This document shows positions 22,989-34,245 of a stretch of DNA of 64,000 bases, piece after piece. How positions within the stretch are numbered: the stretch's first letter is position 1; each line of letters begins with the position of its first letter. The stretch comes from Plotosus lineatus (Eukaryota; Chordata; Actinopteri; Siluriformes; Plotosidae). The stretch is taken from NCBI GenBank assembly GCA_024760905.1, contig CM045731.1:22876001-22940000 (forward strand), read 5' to 3'. The notes under the pieces were generated by a model. That model did not search any database. It saw only the letters and a list, made by a program, of their open reading frames with translations, and had not been told where the DNA came from. Made by a program: the position numbers and the translations under genes.

Positions 22989-23879
22989 CATACATACATA
23001 CACACAGAGAGATGAATTAACTATCTGCTCAGATCGGCACAATCTACTATGCATACTCAGTTAAGCAAAGAGAGTTGTAAAATGAATGAAAACCCAAGAA
23101 AGACAACTCTCTGCTCTGCTGATTCACATCAGTGATTCTCAGTGATTCACATCAGTGCAGGCTGAGTGCTAAACGAGTTCAATGGCGCCCTTGCGCACTT
23201 AAAAGACTGGAAGTCCATATAACCCGCGCTTTGTTTCAAGCAAGTAAACTACTTTCGATATTTAGCGCCTCACATATTGTAAGTGTTGATTGGCTGTTTT
23301 AAGCTTCATTTAAAGTGAGTTGGCTCAGCTTCATGTCATGTGACCATCCATTGACCATCGGAACCATTTACAAGCAGAAAAATTGCATCATAGAGAATGT
23401 TAAAGGTTATATTTGATACTGTATTTGCTATTTGATGAGTGAATTTGATTAAAATGTATCAATTTTAAATTATTTTGCTTGAATATAATTTATTTGAAAT
23501 TAATGTTATTACTTTACAATGTTTATAATAATTGATTTAGTGGCGTTTTATGAGGTGCGGTAATGGTATTTATGGATGTATAGTACAGTATGAACTCATA
23601 CGTCACTGTAACAACTTACGTTCACTTTCAACTTGCGTTCGGCCGTCCGGAACCAATTAAAAACGTAAGTCGGGGAGTGTCTGTATATCATTATAAATGA
23701 GCAGCAGCAACATGATACTTTTTTATTTATTACAGATACAGTATACACAATAAGAGACAGTTACAGACATGTTTATGTTAACAATTAACTCATTTAAGAT
23801 ATAGGTACAAGTTCACCTGAGATATTGATGCACAATGGCCGAACATCTATACAGTACATGCACATGCCATCTCAGTTCC
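22985..23879. other. Spacer with partial repeats
   Basis: No gene. Near 23,198 the string gcgcacttaaaagactggaa resembles the right arm of the hairpin at 36,179-36,205. Near 23,650-23,690 a MITE-like end (aacgtaagtcggggagtgtctgta) is present. The remainder is AT-rich. Confidence 0.5.
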
Positions 23880-24740
23880 AGTTTAGGGGAGAACACAACT
23901 GGTCTCCTTACAAGTAGTAAGATATCTTCTGCCTGCAAGATATCTTCTTTGTGACTGCACGCACTACCCATCCAGCAATATATTCCAAGATTCCCTAAAC
24001 AAATGCACTTAGCCCAGGTCTGGTAACACTGTATGTATAATCACAGAGAGCTGAATCGAAAGAGATTGCAGGCACAACCATATCAGCCTCAGTATCAACA
24101 ACATTCAATCAGGATGTTGTGGCCTGTGCTACACAATTTTATATTCTATAAAATAATTTACAATATACAATGTACAATTTCATAGAACCAGTGATAGATA
24201 CACCAGCATGACTAAGCAGGGATCTGAAAGCACTGGAGAAGTGCCAAGCTGATGGATTGTTATTCCACTCACTGCATTGTCGCACAGCAGAGAAAAAAGT
24301 TCCAAATGATCATGAGATAACTTGTATGTCAATAAATAGCTCTGTACAGGGATTTGACCCATTAACAATTCCTTAGACAATTTGAGGATACTCTCAATGT
24401 TCCACAAGTAACCAATGACACCCATCTTTCTCTTACCAAAACACACCTTTCTAACAGACATACCCTTCATACTCAGTAACACGGACTTTGCATGCATTAA
24501 AAACCTCTCGGTGTAAGCAAGATTTTCTGGCCTTAGTTGAATTTTATAAACTTTTGCACAAGGCAAACGACTGTTGAAAATATCAAACATATGATCAATA
24601 ACAGATACAAAATTCGCTGTCCCCTCACAGTCATCAAAATCATCACAACCTATTTGACGTCCATACCTTAAGGACAGGTTCAACATTTTCCCAAGCGTAC
24701 AGAGAGTACGCTTTTTTTCTTTTTTTAAACCCCCCCCCCC
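23880..24740 (-). pseudogene. P-element/THAP9-like transposase, C-terminal fragment
   Basis: The minus strand encodes FDIFNSRLPCAKVYKIQLRP, KMGVIGYLWNIESILKLSKE and SYLLTYKLSHDHLELF. After a one-base shift it continues FFSAVRQCSEWNNNPSAWHF and SLLSHAGVSI. Further stops precede GILEYIAGWVVRAVTKKISC near 23,960. This order (YLLTYKxSxDHLELFF, RxxxxWNNNPS, ILEYIAGFVV) is the C-terminal half of P-element-type transposases. The N-terminal side ends in a poly-C/poly-T junction at about 24,720. Regions upstream of it (THAP, early catalytic) are absent here. A complementary N-terminal portion lies at 6,586-7,842 on the same strand. Confidence 0.8.
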
Positions 24741-24782
24741 CCTACAAAAAGTGTACAAATAAAGGTTTATGATCTCTCGGCA

Positions 24783-25125
24783 GGGGGCAATGGTGGTCTA
24801 GTGGTTAAGGCGCAGGATCGCTGATCCTAAGGTTAGGGGTTCGAGTCCCCACAGGGTTGTCATTGTCCCCCTCAGTGCAGCTAACTGGGTTATCAAAGGC
24901 GGGCCATGTCTCTCACTGTCTGTGGTGAGAGGCATGTAAAAGAACCATTGCTGACTTTCGTAAAGAGTAGGCTGCAAAGCCGTCAGCGTGTTTCTGTCCC
25001 TTGCTAAAGGGTTGTAACAGGAAGGGCATCCGACATAAAAACCCATGTCCAAATTAAATGTGCGAATCAGATGATTCGCTGTGGTGACTCCCGAGAAAGG
25101 GAAAAAAGCTGAAAGGAAAAGAAGA
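24783..25125 (+). mobile_element. tRNA SINE with an RTE-type 3' tail
   Basis: The tRNA-like head has an A-box (tggtctagtgg at 24,794-24,804) and a B-box (ggttcgagtcc at 24,838-24,848), the internal Pol III promoter. The tail from about 25,020 (gaagggcatccgacataaaa, later gtggtgactcccgag and gaaaggaaaagaag) matches terminal motifs of the RTE copies in this window: their 5' leader aggaagggcatccg and 3' end gacccctgaag. It is therefore probably mobilised by RTE machinery. Copies or fragments occur at 52,868-53,050 and 62,055-62,305. Confidence 0.75.
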
Positions 25126-26039
25126 ACCTCTTTTATAAAATAAATCAATGTATTTCCTTGATCAATACCTCTTTTATACACCAGTCAAATAATAATGAAA
25201 TCAATAAAAAAATTTACTCTTAAAGAATTCTTTTTAATGACACCTGCTTTAACATTAATATTAAGACAGTTGGTTTTAATAATATAAATGACATTGTTTT
25301 TAATAATATTATTTTATATTAAAATATAATTCAAAATGTCTGCATTTTTTACTGGTCATTGGCTTTTGGACGAGCACACTTAAGTTTGTGCTCAGCTGCC
25401 TTCTGATGTTTCAGCAGCTGATTCCAGGTTGGGTAGTATTCATAAATAAACCATTCCACACACAGCGGTTTTGTCTTATGTGCTTATCGTACAAGTTATC
25501 GACCTGAAAGCCACCATTGCTCAGTGCCCGTCTACACAAAGTACCACATGAAATATAGTGCATGCATATCACAGCATATTGTAGGATATAAACAACATGG
25601 AATCTCACGCCAACAATACGCACAGCAGAATTTTTCAGCAGAAGACGATTCATCTGTTACTCTCAGAAAATGAATCAAATATTCTAGTTCAACCAAAAAG
25701 ATTCTCAAATATATTTCAAACTACATCTGCAAGTACATGTGCTAAATACATTTACAAATTGAGCGAAAGTTGTTTTCTATTCAAAGGCACAAACAAATAT
25801 GAATACATATTTACAGCACAAAAACATGCTATTAATTTTATAAAAGTACTGACCATTAGGCTGCAGATACAGGCTGGATGGATGGCTTATGATTATTTTA
25901 GCTATTCATTCTCTGTGCGTCAGTGTTTGTGTTCTAACACATGTGCAGGAGCCGGAGGCGGTACTAGCAAACTGCTTTATTCTCGCACTCGCATTTTGTT
26001 TGATTGACAGTGTTCAGCTATTATTGCTTACTGATATTA

Positions 26040-26245
26040 CAGTAGGCCCTTGACATTCGCAGGGGTTTGGTTCCGGGCCCTCCCGCGAATCGAGATAATC
26101 CGTGAGTTCTGTACCCGGAAGTAAAACCCCATCCATGGGGTATGACGTCACATGTGCGAATGAGCTGCTGTAAGTAAAATACTATGTATCTATTACATGC
26201 ACTAAAATATGCTTCTTAAACACATTCTATAGACAGTCTTACTCA
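26040..26245 (+). mobile_element. Tigger-like MITE, left part
   Basis: It begins cagtaggcccttgacattcg after TA at 26,038-26,039 and matches 44,504-44,705. It is interrupted at 26,246 by the TTAA-type element and continues for only a few bases after 28,556 (tacagtcatttac) before RTE sequence. The right terminus is lost. Confidence 0.75.
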
Positions 26246-26512
26246 TTAAAGGGTACCTGTAGTGAAAAAACGCTCATATACCTAATTTGATTTATTGTGT
26301 ATAGCTAGTGACAATACACCTATAAGGCTTTTATTATATTCTCTCACAAACCAGCTTTAAGCAATTTAAGGACTTCACTAACGTCAAGTTTCAGAGCACA
26401 GGCGTTTTGCAGCGTAACATTTCCTGTGACGTCACATCGTTGACAAAGCCTCTACCGGAACTGAGATTGCAATGTAAACATAAGCCTATTATGTTTCTAT
26501 TTTTTTTAAACC

Positions 26513-28416
26513 ATGGACGAAGACAATGTCGTAGAAGGATTAGAAGGTTATTTATATGAACCACTGAAGAAAGACTATCCATATTTAGTGAAATCGTACC
26601 AGGAAAGTGATGACTCGGAGGACGATATTGGAGAGTCGGCAGAAGCTCTTACATGGGAAAATTGTAGAAAACAACCAGCAATTACTAGTCCTTTTCAAAG
26701 AATTAGCATATTGTGATAATGTTCATTATTTTCTGTAATGTACTGATAAACATTAGACTTTCATATATTTTAGATTCATTGCACCCCAACTGAAATATTT
26801 CAGGTCTTTTATTGTTTGAATACTGATGATTTTGGCATACAGCTCATGAAAACAAAAAATCCCTATCTCAAAAAATTAGCATATTTCATCCAACCAATAA
26901 AAAAAGTGTTTAATACAAAAAAGTCAACCTTCAAATAATTATGTTCAGTTATGCACTCAATACTTGGTCAGGAATCCTTTTGCAGAAATGACTGCTTCAG
27001 TGTGGCGTGGCATGGAGGCAATCAGCCTGTGGCACTGCTGAGGTGTTATGGAGGCCCAGGATGCCTCGATAACGGCCTTAAGCTCATCCACAGTGTTGGG
27101 TCTAGTGTATCAACTTTCTCTTCACAATATCCCACAGATTCTCTATGGGGTTCAGGTCAGGACAGTTGGCAGGCCAATTGAGCTCAGTAATACCATGGGC
27201 AGTAAACCATTTACCAGTGGTTTTGGCACTGTGAGAAAGTGCCAGGACGTGCTGAAAAATGAAAATCTTCATCTCCATAAAGCTTTTCAGCAGATGGAAG
27301 CATGAAGTGCTCCAAAATCTCCTGATAGCTAGCTGCACTGACCCTGCCCTTGATAAAACACAGTGGACCAACACCAGCACCTGACATGGCACCCCAGACC
27401 ATCCCTGACTGTGGGTACTTGACACTGGACTTCAGGCATTTTGGCATCTTTTTCTCCCCAGTCTTCCTCCAGACTCTGGCACCTTGATTTCCGAATGACA
27501 TGCAAAATTTGCTTTCATCCGAAAAAAGTACTTTGGACCACTGAGCAACAGTGCTGCTTCTCTGTAGCCCAGGTCAGGTGCTTCTGCCACTGTTTCTGGT
27601 TCAAAAGTGGCTTGACCTGGGGAATGCGGCACCTGTAGCCCAGTCCACTGCTTCCACAGGTCCCCCAAGGTCTGGAATCGGCCCTTCTCCACAATCTTCC
27701 TCAGGGTCCGGTCACCTCTTCTGATTGTGCAGCATTTCTTGCTACACTTTTTCCTTCCCACTGAGGTGCCTTGATACAGCACTCTGGGAACAGCCTATTC
27801 GCTCAGAGATTTCTTTCTGTGTCTTACCCTCTTGCTTGAGGGTGTCAATGATGGCCCTTCTGGACAGCAGTCAGGTCGGCAGTCTTACCCATGACTGCGG
27901 TTTTGAGTAATGAACCAGGCTGGGAGTTTTTAAAAGCCTCAGGAATCTTTTGCAGGTGTTTAGAGTTAATTGGTGGATTCAGATGATGAGGTTAATAGCT
28001 CGTTTAGAGTACCTTTTCATGATATGCTAATTTTTTGAGTTAGGAATTTTGGGTTTTCATGAGCTGTATGCCAAAATCATCAGTATTAAAACAATAAACG
28101 ACCTGAAATATTTCAGTTCGGGTGCAATCGATCTAAAATATATGAAAGTTTCATTTTTATCAGTACATTACAGAAAATAATGAACTTTATCACAATAAGC
28201 TAATTTTTTGTGAAGGACTACTATTTGGTGCTCTTGTGGAAAATGCATGCGTCAAAAAACGATCAGGAGTGCTATTGTTGTAAAGAACATGAATTGCTTG
28301 AGGAAAATATACTGACATTCTGCAATTGGCGATATGACTGTCAACGATGTTACATCACAATGACCTTTGACCCCGGTGAAAAAAAGCCAACATGTCCGCC
28401 CGCTGAACCTTCGTGA
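26513..28416 (+). pseudogene. P2X7-like cysteine-rich (ballast-type) domain protein, broken
   Basis: ATG at 26,513 opens MDEDNVVEGLEGYLYEPLKK, an acidic leader, through about codon 58 (KQPAIT). The frame is split by the Tc1-like insertion at 26,688-28,218. Rejoined across one TA target it reads directly into IWCSCGKCMRQK. A shift in an A6 run near 28,256 then moves to the frame with NDQECYCCKEHELLEE. W-C-x-C-G-x-C followed by E-x-x-C-C-x-E is the signature of the zinc-binding C-terminal domain of P2X7 receptors, which also occurs in transposon-encoded vertebrate proteins (family knowledge). No receptor or transmembrane part is present. It is most likely cargo of the surrounding transposon and is inactive. 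Confidence 0.62.
26688..28218 (-). mobile_element. Tc1-like transposon, near full length, inactive
   Basis: Long inverted repeats of about 210 bp start gtccttttcaaagaattagc on the left and end in the complement at 28,218. TA is at 26,686-26,687 and 28,219-28,220. The transposase is on the minus strand. MGKTADLTAVQK starts at about 27,892, and an extra base soon after shifts the frame. Later pieces include MVWGAMSGAGVGPLCFIKGR and NWPANCPDLNPIENLW, so the last catalytic Glu is kept. The second catalytic position, normally Q-Q-D-L-A-P, reads Q-H-V-L-A-L, so the Asp is lost. Several frameshifts remain. Confidence 0.9.
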
Positions 28417-28574
28417 GCAAGGAATGTCATACAGAAGAAAAGGAAATGTGGACTTATACAGAACCTACCAACATCACGCGATGTTTAAAAGTTAATAATG
28501 AGGTATGGTGGATCTTTTTTTAACGCTGTCAATTTTGTGTACAGGTACCCTTTAATACAGTCATTTACACTCTT

Positions 28575-29964
28575 TAATAGCAGCCATGAGGCGGGGGGGG
28601 GCACTAACCAGTGTCTCTCCCCATTATGCCGGTCCCAAGCCCGGATAAATGCAGAGGGTTGCGACAGGAAGGGCATCCGGCGTAAAACTTCTGCCACATT
28701 AAAAATGCAAATGGTCAAAACAAAATTCATACCGGATCGGTCGAGGCCCGGGTTAACAATGACCGCCATCAGTGCTGTCAACCAACAGGGTGCTGATGGA
28801 AATTGGACTACTGTTGGTCGAAGACGTTGAAGAAGGAGAGGCGGGAGGCGTGTCCATAGGCAGAGAGAGAAGAGGAAATGCGTGAGCCTAGGACTGAGAG
28901 TAGGGACTTTGAATGTTGGAACTATGCAAGGAAAAGATAGGGAGCTGGCTGACATGATGCAGAGGAGGAAGGTGGACATACTGTGTGTTCAGGAGACCAG
29001 GTAGAAAGGTAGCAAGGCTAGAAGCTTAGGAGCAGGGTTTAAGCTGTTTTATAATGGTGTGGATGGGAAGAGAAATGGAGTAGGAGTCATCTTGAAGGAG
29101 GGGTTTGTCAGGAATGTTCTCGAAGTGAAAAGAGTGTCAGACAGAGTGATGAGTCTCAAGTTAGAAATTGAAGGCGTGATGGTCAATGTGGTTAGTGCTT
29201 ATGCCCCACAGGCAGGATGTAAGCTAGAAGAGAAGGAGAGATTCTGGAGTGAGTTAGATGAAGTAATGCAGAGTAACCCCAGAGGTGAAAGAGTGGTCAT
29301 TGGAGCAGACTTCAATGGGCATGTTGGTGCAGGCAACAGAGGGGACGAGGAAGTGATGGGCAGGTTTGGTATTCAGGACAGAAACACAGAAGGACAGCTG
29401 TTGATCGATTTTGCAAAAAGGATGGAAATGGCTGTGGTGAACACTTTCTTCAAGAAGAAACAGGAGCATAGGGTGACTTATGAAAGCGGAGGTAAGAGCA
29501 CACAGGTAGACTACATCTTGTGTAGACGATGTAATTTGAAGGAATTCAGTGACTGCAAAGTAGTAGTGGGTGAGAGTGTTGCCAAACAGCATAAGATGGT
29601 GGTGTGCAGGATGACACTGATGGTGAGAAAGGTGAAAAAGGCAAAGGCAGAGCAGAAGACAAAGTGGTGGAAGCTGAAAAAGGAAGAGTGTCGTGTTGTC
29701 TTCAAGGAGGAGTTGAAACAGGCTTTGGGTAGTCAGGAAGTGCTTCCAGATGACTGGACAACCACAGCCAATGTGATCAGGGAGACCGGGAGGAGAGTAC
29801 TTGGTGTGTCCTCTGCAAGGAAAGTAGATAAGGAAACTTGGTGGTGGAATGAGGAAGTGCAGGAGTGTGTACAAAAGAAGAGGTTAGCCAAGAAGAAGTG
29901 GGACATTGAGAGGACCGAAGAGAGTAAACAGGAGTACAGGGAGACACAGCGTAAGGCGAAGGTG
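28575..29964 (+). mobile_element. RTE-like LINE copy R3, 5' half
   Basis: The 5' leader begins near 28,575 with tgccggtcccaagcccggat and aggaagggcatccggcgtaa. The endonuclease frame 29,059-29,967 is the longest intact RTE stretch here (302 codons). It has VVIGADFNGHVGAGNRGDEE, TQVDYILCRRC and Q-H-K-M in the place of the catalytic His motif. Upstream, the W of QETRW is a stop (tag near 29,003). The element is cut at 29,965, where LINE-A copy 2 starts, and its RT half does not follow. Confidence 0.85.
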
Positions 29965-32900
29965 TGAATTCACTGGAAGCTGTAGTTATGGACATACACA
30001 CAGGCGGCCCAGGTCATAGGGTCGTTCTCTACTGGACTGAAGCAGCAGTAGAGTTTGGCAGCCCCCTGGGTGACTGAGCAGCCCTCTTTAGGATTCACTT
30101 TGCTCACCTCCATGTAGGAAGGGGCTAGAAAAGGTGCCCTAAATATAACCTGCTTCACTTTACCCTGGCCAACAAACTGCGGCTGGCGGGGATCCCTAAA
30201 AGCGGTCGAACAACAAGAAAGACAAAACAAGTGAAGGCACTCAACCTGGGCATGTGGAACGTGTGAACTTTACTGGATAACACTGAGGATGACACACCAG
30301 AAAGGAGAACTGCACAAGTCACCAAAGAACTAGCTCTCTACAACGTCAACATAGCAGCCTTCTGGGGAAACATGCCTCGTGGATAATGGCCAGCTCACAG
30401 AGCATGGTGGCAGATATACCTTTTTCTGGAGTGGATGCAGCAGCACTGAACGGTGAGAGGCAGGTGTTGGATTTGCCATCAGATCCCACCTCGCCCAGGG
30501 TGTCAACAATCATCTGATGTCACTTCAGGTCCTACTTAGAAACAAGAAAAGTGTGACGCTGATCAGTGCATATGCTCCAACAATGACCAACTCAGAGGAC
30601 ATCAAGGACAAGTTCTATGAGGAACTAGACACCCTCATTGCAGCAGTACCATAGTCTGAGAAGCTTTTCGTTCTCAGTGACCTCAATGCCAGAGTGGAGA
30701 CAGGTCACCAAACCTGGGAAGGGATCATGGGAAGACACGGCAATGGCAATTGCAACAGAGATGGCCTGCTGCTCCTCAAGTTGTGTGCCCCGCACGACCT
30801 CGTCCTCATCAACACACTGTTCCGCCTCTCCACCCATAACAAGACATCCCATGCTTCAGGCATTGGCATCTAATTGCAGTGTTCATTACAGATCAAAATT
30901 TTATGGGGACAAATTGGCCCCGAGAGAATAAAAACCTGGGGACATTGGCAAAAACTAGGGGTCACAATAACGGATCAAATTATTATATATTACATTATTC
31001 CAAGAAACTAATTCAGCTATTTTCTGACAGCTCACTGGTAAAAACTGGACCAAAATTAGTAAATACTCCAACGTAATGTATAATAATATTTCACATGATG
31101 TATCACATACTACTCTATAAATTTAGTGGTAAAGCAAGTTTATTGCTTTGAAGTTTTAATTTTTTATTTTAGCAGATTAAAGGTAACAACACTTCAAGTT
31201 AAAAAGTGGAGCAAACTGTTTTTAAAGCTGTCTGTATTTTAATTTACATCAGGCACAGAGCAGAATTAAACAAAACCAAACATTTAAAAATACTTGGAAG
31301 TTGACAAAATACAACACAAACTGTTTTTAACTGACAGTAACAGATTTCCAATTTTATAATTCAAAGTTTCTGCTATGCTTTCAGGCTGTTGACAGTATTT
31401 TCACCTTATTTGCTACAAAAAATATCCCTGTCTTTCTTTCCCTTCCAAACCTTCACTGCTAACGTTAGCGATTGCAGTCGCAATATGACTAGCAGTAGCA
31501 GTACTAGCACTACAAGCGGCCACCCCACTATCACTAGCGGTAGCAATGCAACTTGTATTATCAGTGATATCACCGGAATTAGATAAATTTGACACTTGGT
31601 TACTAGCACCCCACATTGTTAATAAATTTCTCTGGTTTGTGCAATGTTTTTTCACTTTGGACGCCATTTTATGTTTCTATAGTAAACATCAGGGGCTGGG
31701 TTCGTTTTCACGGATCGTGAGCAAGGGTAGTGTGGGTATGCGCTTTGTATACATGTGTGTTAATTTAGAGCAAAGCGAACGCTGTAAAAGTGGATTCTAC
31801 ACTCGTGTGCCCAAAACGAATGAAGTGCATTGCATCATGTTTGCGAAGGAATAGCAGTTGTGATTTGTCAGCTCGGGAGCCACTGGCCAATCACGTGCTA
31901 TATTTCATATTACCATCGCTAAGTACAAATGTCCTCACCGGCATGCTTTATTTCGCATTTCTTTGAACGATATTAACTTTTAAAATTAAAAAATATAATG
32001 AACTAGATTTTCCCGGACGTTTTCTATGCGCCCGGCTGATGCACATGTAGTTCAATGGGGACACAGGCACAATTAATGCGCCATTGGGGCAATGGCACAG
32101 CCTGTAATGATCACTATAATTGACTGTGTCATTACCAGGAAGAAGGACATACAGGACGTGAGAGTGACAAGGGCCATGTGTGGTGCTGACTTCTGGACTG
32201 ATCATCGACTCAGTGTCCAAGTGCAAAGTTTGCATCCTGCCCATGAGAAGACCCCAAGGCCATTAGATTGCAAAGAGGCTGAATGTCTCCAAATGTAAGA
32301 ACAGCAACATTGCACAAGAATTCGCCAGGGACCTCGACGACAGGCTGCAAGACACACCACAATATTCCGGACAGCACAGAGAAACTGGGCAGCATTCAGA
32401 GATGTGGTGTACTCCACAGCCTTTAAACATCTCGGACCAGCAACTCACAAACACCAGTACTTGTTTGATGATAAAGTTGAGGAGATACAAGCACTCCTGT
32501 CAGAGAAACACCAGAATGACCCCTCTTCATGAGCGAAGAAAGATTCCTTCGCAGGCGCAAAAAGCAAGCTACACAAAAAACTGTGTCATATGCAGGACTC
32601 GTACAGCAAGAAGGCCGAAGAAATACAGGGCTATGCAGACAGTCACAACACCAAGCATTTCTATGACGCCTTGAAGACTGTGCACGGATCTCAGTCCACT
32701 GGCCCCTGACCCCTCCTCACTGCAGATGGGATGCAGTTTCTGACCGAGAAGAAGTAGATTCTGGAAAGGCGGGCTGAATACTTCAACCAGGTCCTGAGCC
32801 GCCCTGCCATGATCAACGACAAGGCCATCGCCTGCCTACTTCAAATGGAGACGAACAAGGATCTCGACAACCTCCCCACATAAGAAGTCTTCAGAAAGAC

Positions 32901-34045
32901 CGTCAAGCAACTTTCCTGTAGCAAAGCACAAGGATCAGATGCAATCCCTGCAGAGTTATACAAACCAGGAGGATTAGCTTTGATGCAGAAACTGACAGAG
33001 CTCTTCCAGTCCATGTGGCGTGAAGGGGAAGGTTCTACAACAGCTAAAAGCTGCCAGCATGGTCCACATCTACAAAAGGAAATGTAACCGCCAGTCCTGC
33101 AATAATCATCGAGGATCTCTCTCCTGTCCATAGCTGTGAAGATCATGCCCCATGTACCCCATGTAAGATCCAACTGTCTCCTCCAGCATCTCGAGCAGGG
33201 TCTCCTCCCTGAAAGTCAGTGTGGCTTCCACGCTGAATGTGGAACAGGGTGAATCAAGGCTGTGTTCTTGCCCCGACGATCTTTGACATGGTATTTTCAG
33301 CCATGCTAACAGACGCTTGCTGTGATTGACAGGATGGGATGCATGCGGGGGACAGAGCTGATGGTGGACTGTTGAACCTCAGGTGCCTGCAGACTGTTAC
33401 CAAGGAGAAGGAAATTGTCATCAGAGACTTCTTGTTTGTTGATGACTGTGCCCTTAACATCGGCACTGAGCAGAAGCAGCATGAAATGAACTGCTTCTCA
33501 AGATCCTGTGACAACTTTGGCCTCACCATAAGCACCAGAAAGACTGACGCAATGTACCAGCTTGCAGCAGGACATCCCTACCAGGACCTACACATGATAG
33601 TGAAGGGAAAGGAATTCCAGGTTGTTTGAAAGCTTTACCTATCTGAGGAGCACACATTCAAGAGCAGTTAACATGGATGCAGAAGTCAACAACAGGATTG
33701 CCAAGGCAGTTCTACCTTTTGGAAGGCTTCGTGAGAATGTGTGGGAGCGGAGAGGACTCGGCCTTACCTCCAAGCTAAAGACCAACCGTGCAGTGGTGCC
33801 CATCACTCTCCGCTTTGCCTGTGAGACCTGGACTGTCTACAGCAGACACGCCAAACAGCTCAACTGCTTTTATGTAAGCTGCCTTCACAGAATTCTCCGC
33901 ATCAGGCGGCAGGACAAAATCCCTGACACGGAAGTCCTGGAGAAAAGCCAGCATTCCTAGCTACAACACCCTTTTTCAGAAAGTGCATATCAATTGTGCA
34001 GGCCATGTTGTCAGCTGACAGACCATTGATTGCCTAAACAGCTAC
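29965..34045 (+). mobile_element. LINE family A, copy 2 (full 5' end, 3'-truncated)
   Basis: The 5' UTR (29,965-30,230) leads to an endonuclease opening LNLGMWNV followed by a stop and TLLDN. Pieces such as VTLISAYAPTMTNSEDIKDK and LSDLNARVE follow. The frame reads HWHLIDCVITRKKDIQDV when the insertion 30,877-32,116 is skipped. The RT has the same 245-bp core deletion as copy 1 (near 33,248), catalytic FVDD at 33,435-33,446 and C-terminal RRQDKIPDTEVLEK. The 3' end is cut at about 34,045 and joins inverted RTE leader. Many stops are present. Confidence 0.82.
30877..32116. mobile_element. DNA transposon inserted in LINE-A copy 2 (hAT-like, unclassified)
   Basis: The inverted ends are cagtgttcattacag and, read inward from 32,116, tagtgatcattacag (13 of 15). 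Flanking taattg occurs at 30,871-30,876 and 32,117-32,122. Counting outward, 8 bp match with one mismatch, so hAT is plausible. Removing the insert and one target copy restores the LINE reading frame exactly. Inside, a minus-strand ATG at 31,667 opens MASKVKKHCTNQRNLLTM, then low-complexity Ser/Ala/Thr. It might be the N-terminus of a transposase, but no catalytic domain is present. Confidence 0.8.
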
Positions 34046-34245
34046 TGTATGAACTACAATTTCCACCAGCAGCCTGTTGGTTAACAACACCTGGACCCCG
34101 ACCGATTTGGTATGGAATTCTTGTTTTTGACTCGCATGTTATATTTTGCATCGGTTTTATACTGGATGCCCTTCCTGACACAACCCTCTGCCTTTATTTG
34201 GCCTTGGGACCGGCGTGGGGATGAACACTTGCTTGCCCCCCCCTC
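34046..34245 (-). mobile_element. Inverted RTE 5' leader fragment
   Basis: Reverse complement matches the RTE leader at 11,430-11,525 and 28,620-28,800: tcgaccgatttggtatggaa and ggatgcccttcctgacacaa are recognisable. It is inverted relative to R3 and to the 3' fragment at 34,985. Confidence 0.75.

Larger units (their letters stand above)
20026..26037. repeat. Duplicated block, unit 2 copy
   Basis: This is collinear with 936-5,967. It lacks the unit 1 SINE and hAT insertions but contains an extra segment 22,130-25,125 that carries a MITE, microsatellites, a P-element-like transposase fragment and a SINE. The block ends where a Tigger-like end starts at 26,040. No gene was identified in the shared part. 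Local frames such as that from 25,597 are not conserved in the unit 1 copy. Confidence 0.8.
26250..28551 (+). mobile_element. TTAA-type (Kolobok/piggyBac-like) DNA transposon
   Basis: Perfect 12-bp inverted ends agggtacctgta are at 26,250 and (complement) ending 28,551. They are flanked by TTAA at 26,246-26,249 and 28,552-28,555. The related Tigger-like copy at 44,700 reads cattaatacag, the uninterrupted target. Inside is a broken frame with a cysteine-rich domain, itself split by a Tc1-like element. A TTAA target with agggtacc ends suits Kolobok-type elements best; piggyBac is the alternative. No transposase core remains. Confidence 0.82.

Noticed and set aside
29254..29874. 206-codon minus-strand frame
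   Set aside because: Antisense shadow of the RTE endonuclease frame; its peptide has no family pattern.
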